NCBI GenBank assembly: GCA_013397115.1
Contig: VWZW01001414.1
Span: 767,166-831,165 of the forward strand
Direction: 5' to 3'
Length of the DNA: 64,000 bases
DNA from: Edolisoma coerulescens
Lineage: Eukaryota > Chordata > Aves > Passeriformes > Campephagidae
Shown here piece by piece: positions 56,801 through 64,000 of this stretch (the stretch's first letter is position 1; every line of letters begins with the position of its first letter). Made by a program: the position numbers and the translations under genes. Below the pieces are notes generated by a model. That model was not told the DNA's origin, made no database searches, and saw only the letters and a list, made by a program, of their open reading frames with translations.

Positions 56801-59800
56801 TTGGTATACCACTTATTCATGGTACAGTAAAAACATACTGTGTGAATAACAATTATTTCTTTTTCTTCTGGTGGATGTACTTTTGGTAGAGGGATTTTGT
56901 GTGTGTGTGTGTAATGTCCGTTCCCTCTCACCCCTTTGCATCCCCAGAAGGTGGATGAACTGTTAAGAGAGGTATCCTGCATGTCTTGTATCACTAAACA
57001 TTTTTGCCATTCCCTGTCCACTGTAAATTCTACTTGAGGCTTGTCACTGTTGCATTATAGTTACTAAGTATTTTTCTTATGTTGCACAATTTTAAGAGAA
57101 GGGTTTAATCAAGATGCCTAGAAGTCCTTCATTTTTTTTGTTTCTTGATTTTTCTTCATCAGAAACCACAAAAACTAGTTTTAGGAAGAGCTATACACGT
57201 AGATTTCAGCTGAGATCATCATCAGTGTGTCAAACAAGCAGATGCACAACACTGGAGTTGGGAGCCAAAATATTTATCTTAAAATACATTAAATAGTATT
57301 TTTAGATGGGTTTTGCTAGTCTGAGCATTTGCAGGGATTGACCATTGCTTCTGTTAACCAGTTACTTCACAGTGTGCTTTTATCTTCAGAGTGAAAGAAT
57401 TTAGCTGGAAACCAGGTTCTGCATTTGGTGTGTCTGTAGTAATTTTTTATCTGAACACGTTTTCATGCTCTTGAAGAATTGTCCAAGTGGAGACACTGAG
57501 ATACGACATTAAGATATGCAGCCTCTTTTGTCTGCCATGTGAGAAGATTTACCAGCCTCCCAGACATCTTACCTGGGGTACCCTCTTCTCTAAATTCAAC
57601 TTGGCATGCTCTTATTTTACCATTTAGTGATCTGCACTTTGATTTGTGCTCTAGAGGGAACGATCACTAGTTCATCATGCCAGTTATGAAAAATGTAGAA
57701 GACGAGTCTTAACAAAGAAATTGTGTAGAAGGCCAAAGGTGTAAATCTGGGGCTGTTCCTGCTGCATTGACTTGTAAATTGGCAGCTTATCTGAAGAGAG
57801 CTTTGTCACTTCAGTCATCTCAGAAGCTCTGAGCAGCAAATACCTCGCCCTTATGTAAGCATATGTGTTGTAAAAGGTAGAATAATTTCATGAGCTGCAG
57901 ATGACTTTATTGTGCAAACTTTTTTTGTGGATCGGCAGTAAAATTCCGTAAGTGCTCATTGTGTTGAGTGGAACAGGTGTAAGGTGAATAAACATGGATT
58001 TTAGTAGGTCCGGGCTGGCTCTCAGGGCTCACTAACTAACTGAAATTAGTTACAGGTTATCCTGAGTGTGTCCCAAGAAATTGTCTAACTCTTCCTGAGA
58101 ATCATTCTGTTAGTGCTACCTGTGGTTTTGGTTGGATTTTTTCTTTGCCTGGGTTCTAGGCACAAAAGGGCTGTGCTGCTGAGTCCTTCTCAGAGTGATC
58201 TCATCTGCTGCTTGTCTTGCATTTGTTATCCAAATGTTGAAATGATGCTACAGAATATAGGAGGGTTTGTATTCCTGGCTCCTGAGGGAGTGCTGATAGC
58301 CATAATATTGAGAAATTAAATTCTTAATGTAACATTAGTTGAGAACCCTAGTTTGATTCAAAAGTGTACTGCTGACAGGTGTGCAAACTGGAAAAAGAAG
58401 CAGCCAAAAGTTTTACAGTTTTAAAAGAACATAAAGACTTGCTTTTGTACAAGGCAAGGCAGAAGTCAAACTTTACTTAGGAACACGTGTGAGAATTTGT
58501 GTGATGTGAGTGCACTCAGGATCTAGTCTAATAACCAGTTATTTTTTCATTTGTGTTTCAACTTCCAAAGCTTTTATGGTGCTTGGAATGCCTCATTTTT
58601 AATGTTGGCTTAGTTTTTAAATTTAATCTTATTTATGGCTGATTTTTTCTTTTCTCCAGACAAAAGAAATAAATTTGGGTTAGGTGTGATTACTGTAGAG
58701 CAATATTCGAATTGGAGCTGCACCTACAAGTAGTTACAAATGCATCTTATTCTTTCAGAAAGTTTTTCCGGAAGAGACTGTTTGACTTTTGAATATTAGA
58801 AACATGATTATCATGTTGGCATTTTTAAAAGGGGAAAAAAGTGTTTTGTCGAAGTTAAAGCCTTTAATTTCAGCCCATCCCAAGAAAAAGATTTAGATTT
58901 TTCTATTTTGGCACTGCTTTTCATAATATATTCTTATTTTATGTTAAACTCATTCATTTTACTGCTTTTTTTTCTTTGGTGGAAGCTGAGCAAATGTTCT
59001 CCCAAGAGGCTGACTTTTAATTAAAGAACCAGTTTGGGTATTGCTGTGGCAAACATGCAGCTCTATCCAGTTTCTGCATTCTGCTGTGAAAGGAAAGAAA
59101 AAACACGAAAAAGGTTCTCTTACACATTTTCATCAACTGTTTCCAGTTGTCTCAGTGATATCTAACAAAAACTTGTGTGTTGCTGTACAGTCCCATTTGA
59201 AATGTTCCTGGTGCAAAGCAGTAATATGGGACAGCAAGTGTGTGTTTATTAAAACCAAACCAAAATAGGAGGGTCTCAGGGAGTTTGAGGGCAGTCAAAA
59301 CGCAGTTTCCAGGAGGAAGGAAAGTGTCGGAGAGGGCGTCTTCTCTAAGGAGTGCTCGTGCTTCCAGGACATCGTATAGAACTGCCAGCTGGTCTTTATG
59401 TTGAGAAGTTTTTGCAGTGACTCACGATCTGGAAAACAAAACCAGCCCAGTTCTACTTTACTAAAGATGGACTTTTGTGTAAGGGTAGTGTGGTTTGACT
59501 TGGCTTGTGGAACTTGAAGCCAAAATTTAAATCTTTTTTGGGGGGAAATTGAAAGTCTTTTCTGGGGTCAATTAGTGGAGTGTGACTGGAGGGGTGGGGG
59601 TTTGTTCTGTATTTTCCCCCCTCTTGGGACAGGTTGCTGAAGTATCTGAAACTCCTTGGTCTCTTTTCTCTCCCCAATGCTCCTACCAAGTTTATCCTCT
59701 CCATGGCAACTGTGAGCAGGAGCTCTGAGCTGGAGAGCCCAAGTGCTGAGAAATGATGAGGAAGGGAAAGTTCTTAGAGAAGTGAAATGAGACCACTTGT

Positions 59801-62800
59801 GAACTTTCAAATCAAGAGAGTCTGGAACCAGTGTTTGTTTTTCAGGTCAGACCAATGCAGCCACCGCTCTGTCCCTGTTTAAATGAGACAGTGGTTCTGG
59901 CAGAATATTTGTTCTGAAGGACCTCCATCCACCAGGCCAGTGCTTGAAATATGTTGGGCTGAAAGGCTGTGTTTGCTGTAAGGGAGGGATGTGTAATATC
60001 AGTGAGACAAGGCAAAACTGGATTTTGGTGATTTTTGTTAGCCTACACGTGTATGGTGATTGAATACAACTAAAGCTGAAGAGCATGAAAGTCATATTCA
60101 GTTGTGATACAATCTTTCTGTATTCTGGATACTGATGTCTATAGATAATTCAGATTCTCTGTTTACATAAACCAGCAGATGTGTCAAAGATGGTTAAAGT
60201 AGTTTTAAATTCTGTATTCTCCTAAGGTAAAGAGTAGATACGACTTTCCCTTTTCTTCTTTCAGTCTTGAGTGAAAATGGAGACAAGGGTTTTGGTCCTT
60301 TTAAACTCTGTTTCATTTATAAATTCTGAAAGGGTCAGCATTTGAACCGAGTGGGTTGAATAGATGGAAATAAAAAAAATAAAGCAATGGTCTGGGTTTT
60401 TTAAGTAAATTCTGGTTTTGGGTGTTCAGACTGTTACTTGAGGAACTTAGTTTTATTTCACATATCATTAGTGTGTTTGCTTAAATATTTGTAATATAAA
60501 TTATTTTAGTAGATTATCCTAAGTGTAGACTATAATTATCAGTATCTATAATTAAATGTGCCATGGGAATAGAATTGTTTACCCTTTTATCTTAATTACA
60601 GGCAGCTCTTCAACTAGAGAATTCAAAATAGGGACAGGTAACCACTGCAGACTGCTTCAGCACTTGGGGAGACAACCAGTGAAGGACTTGCCATTTAAAA
60701 GAAGCTTGTGCTAGATAGAAATGTGGTGCTGAGACACTCAAGGGGGTCTGGATCCTGTCAATAGTCCAACTGTGGCAGCAGGAGCCTATTGGCAAATCAA
60801 TTTTTTTCCTCCCAATAAAGCTATGGAATTTGAGTGGTGTAGAAGTGGACATTTTCTGCCTTTGTACTGCCTCAAACTTAGAGGTGAAATTTGATTCAGA
60901 CTTAGTTAAGATGCAGAAACGATCTCAGAATTATCCCATTTGCATGTAATAAAACTTGAGTACGTTTTGGGAAACTTCAGTGTGGGTAAATTGAGAGTAG
61001 ATTTCTTGAATTGAGAGTAGTTACATGAAGATTCAGTTTAAAGTCTGGTCAGTCAGGTGGTGGTGCTTAAAGGAGAAGTAAGCTGCCAGTGCACCTGCTC
61101 TGCAATCCTCTTGATGGTTTTGGGGTTAAACAAAATAGTACATACTGCAATTTCTATTTGAAACAGAAATTCTCTGTGGGGGCCCAAATCCTTGACAAAT
61201 GACAGCAAGTTTTTTTTAAAAAAAGGTTGTCAAATCCTAGTATCTCTAAAGTAATTTAAACTAAAATAAAGTGTTTGAAGTGGCCAGAGTTCTTTGTTGG
61301 GCTGTGGGGTTTTTGTGTCTGCCAGTGAATGTCAAATTTAAATATTGGCCTGCTTGCCTCATGAAAAAGAAGATTGTCCTTGAAAGTGAAGAGCTTGAAA
61401 AATTGGTTTTGTTTATGGTAAGAAGACATTTTTCAACGTTTGAGGGATTTTTTTTTTTGTGTTTATGAGGCACAGTTGGGTAAACATGGACTGTGATCTT
61501 CAAAAACCTTCACACAGGAGGTGGAACTGCTGTGAAGCAGGGTGAGCTCTGTGGGTTGTCAGCACACTGAAAAATCAGCAGTGAAGAAAGGTTATCCACC
61601 CAACCAGTAAAATACCAACATTTCAGCTCAAAAAAGAGACGTGTAGCACTTTGACATCATTATATCGTATTCCACTGACCTGCACTTTTAATTTCAGTTC
61701 AGCAGCCACTTATAATGCTTCAAGATTTATGAGCACCTTGGCAGAGAATGTCCAGCCTTTTCACTGCAGATTATTGGACTGCTTGGGTTTGTTGCTCTGG
61801 GCTTTTGAGGTTTTTTTAAAAGGTATTTCTTGAGATCACAGTTGATGTATTGGTCAGTAATACATTTAAGCACAAATTGCTTGGAATTTCTGAATTCCCA
61901 AATCACACTTTGTGATTCTCTTCTCAAGTTCAAATTCTCTTCAACCCCAGTACAGAGAATATTAGTAACAAATTGAAAGTGGAATTGGAAAGAAAAAAAT
62001 CCAACATAGAAAGATTTGAAATACTGGGCCATCAAGTCATTCAAGAAAAATACAGATTCTTTCTAAAATATTCTGCATCTTTAAATACTTGCCTTTTTTA
62101 GCTCTGGAAATCAGTTTATATTTAGTTTAGAATTGTTCAGAGCAGTTCAGTGTCCGAAAAGAGAAATGATTTGAGCTCATTGAGTGGTGTGTGGTTTCCA
62201 GTGTGGATGGGGAGTGTTGAGGTGCACAATATCATAATGTACTGCAACTGTGAGGCCTAACACAAATGAAGCACACATTTTATAATGCAGTGTGCTTTTC
62301 CTATTGTCTGTTTTACTATTGCTTTTGGAATTTGTGTTCTTTATACCGGAGCAAACATGAAAATACATAAATTGCTTTAAGTAGGAGATGGAATGGTGTG
62401 ACTAATGCAGGCACAGGGTTGCATTGTGCTTGCACCAAAGTACAATTCTTTATTATGCTATTATGACATATTTGTATCCCGATAACACATTTCTTCTAGA
62501 TCTCTAATTGTACCAATGTGTTTCCTTTGTAAGAGGAAGTGTTAGAGATTAACTTTTTCAGAACATATTAGGAATGTCTTGTTTTAAGGTTCTTTTTTTT
62601 TATTCTGCTATTAATTTCATGTGACAAATATACAAATGGCCTCCTTGCACCAGGAGAGGTTTGGATTATATATTAGGAAATTTTGTTTCGCTGTAAGGGT
62701 TGTGAAGCACTGGAACAGGCTGCTCAGGAAACTGGTGCAAGTCACCACCCCTGGAAGTGTTCAGAAATGTGTGGATATGGCACTTGAGGACATGGTGGTG

Positions 62801-64000
62801 GGGCTGGGCTGATGGTTGGGCTTGACCTCGAAGGTGTTTCCCAACCTTAATGATTCTGTGATTCCGTACCACGGTTATCTCATGTGAAAGAGACATCAGC
62901 GAAATGGGTATATTGGGAGTCCCATTTTTTTTCAGCAGTGTTCCTTCACTCTGGTTTATCTTTGTCTGAAATTACTGGGGGGATTTGTCGCTTCTCATTA
63001 ATTCAGGTAAAGCAGTGTTAACTTCCTTGCTGCTCCCTTTCTTGAAGGGCTGTTTTATGGCTTTACTGTATGACAGACACATTTCTTCTGCTACAGTTGC
63101 AAACACTGGAAAGAATCCTGGCTGATAGCTCTGCTGGCTTTTGTGATACTTGGACTCTGTGAGGGCCATCAGTGATTTCAGAATATCTGTTCGGTGGTGG
63201 TGGTGTTGTCTTGCATGGCCAACTAGGACTGCAATGTTGAAGGAAGCTTCAGGACCCTGAAGTAGTTTATTGTGTGAATGTGTCTTTTTTTGCTTTGGGG
63301 TCTTTACCAGCTGTGCCTTATGCATATATGATTTTGGATCATGGTGATAGAAAAGTTGAGTTTAATCTAGAGAACACTTGCTTTGTGCCTGGCTGTGAAA
63401 CTCCTTTGTCTTTGTGTGTTTGCCATGATTAAACATTTTCCACTGATTTGTGCAGAGGCATGTTGGAAGACAGTCATAGAAGCATTCTTTCATTTTCCAC
63501 AGTCAGAACTCAAACTTCACTGAACTTGGAAAGTTATTTTTATCCACAGATGATGTTGACCCATTACTTCTGTAATGGAAACATCTTACAGTTCATCTTC
63601 TATATTGTTTGGGTGTGTAATTTGTTGCATAAGATTTCATTCTTTAACATTGGAAAGGGAGAGCTGTTGGAAAGGGTGCCCTCTTGCCATACCAGCCTAA
63701 GGGTTGATTTATTTCTCTAGAATCATTTGTTGTGCGTCAGGGTGTTTCTTGAAGTAGCTTTTCCTTCTGGTAACTTTTTTTTTCCCTTTTCAGTGCATTA
63801 AAGTTTTAATGATGGTGTTTCAGGTTCAGCAGGATCTGCCTCAGCAGGTCTTCTCCCATATTAGATTTATTTTCTGTATTGCTGGGAGTATTGAAGGGAG
63901 TAGGGTGGGTTGAAAAATGGCACAGAGAACCATTTCCTCTTAACGGTAACATCCAAGCTGAGATAAAGTTCACTTGATCATCAGTTTTTGGGGAGGTCTG
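53880..64000 (+). other. BPTF: BPTF intron 1 (partial)
   Basis: About 10 kb to the window edge. The exon encoding RRKPRVHRPRSP is not reached. It contains an octamer ATGCAAAT at 54010–54017, a 13-T run with a single N at 54704, a short GT repeat near 56899–56912 and the CR1 copy at 62635–62868. No other gene is supported. Confidence 0.85.
62635..62868 (+). mobile_element. CR1 LINE 3' end, plus orientation, in BPTF intron 1
   Basis: The segment runs through TTGCACCAGGAGAGGTTTGG, AAGCACTGGAACAGGCTGCT, GGTGCAAGTCACCACCCCTG, GGCACTTGAGGACATGGTGG and ACCTTAATGATTCTGTGATT. This is the classic order of a CR1 3' end including the terminal TGATTCTATGATT-like repeat. Small ORFs on both strands here derive from the repeat. 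Confidence 0.93.

Overview
This is vertebrate nuclear DNA, almost certainly from a bird. The coding exons are short and split by GT–AG introns. Three CR1-type LINE 3' ends are present, which is the typical avian repeat. Two CpG-island promoters are interrupted by runs of N (38294–38633 and 53124–53464), a common defect in bird assemblies. The gene order PITPNC1 – NOL11 – BPTF, all on the + strand, matches human 17q24 as I know it. No operon, phage, plasmid, CRISPR array or bacterial-type system is present.

Layout. (1) 1–36795: the 3' part of PITPNC1 (RdgB-beta, a class II phosphatidylinositol transfer protein). It has five constitutive coding exons (7899–7970, 17051–17146, 25431–25586, 26294–26357, 32564–32823), one alternative cassette exon (29595–29713), and a 3' UTR of about 4 kb ending near the AATAAA at 36769. 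The first roughly 98 residues of the protein lie upstream of the window. (2) 36796–38960: a short intergenic stretch with a 22–24 bp tandem repeat carrying CACGTG E-boxes, then the NOL11 CpG island. The island is broken by a gap that starts inside a 24-bp tandem repeat. (3) 40077–50620: NOL11, a subunit of the small-subunit processome. Exons 2–18 are all found and join in one open frame of 675 codons plus stop; exon 1 is missing, most likely in the gap. (4) 50621–53123: intergenic DNA and a GC-rich promoter with hexamer-like repeats. (5) 53465–53879: the 3' part of BPTF coding exon 1 (NURF chromatin remodeller). From 53880 to the window end is BPTF intron 1.

The three neighbours do not form one pathway: lipid transfer and signalling, ribosome biogenesis, and chromatin remodelling. 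They are simply syntenic.

The observations most worth checking are in PITPNC1. First, the cassette exon is a diverged duplicate of the start of the last exon. Splicing it onto the last exon shifts the frame, so the next codons read Thr-stop and give a 268-residue short isoform. Second, the long isoform has lost the roughly 20-residue C-terminal tail known in mammals. A recognisable out-of-frame relic of that tail still sits at the start of the 3' UTR. Also of interest are an E-box minisatellite in front of NOL11 and an in-frame alternative acceptor for NOL11 exon 8.
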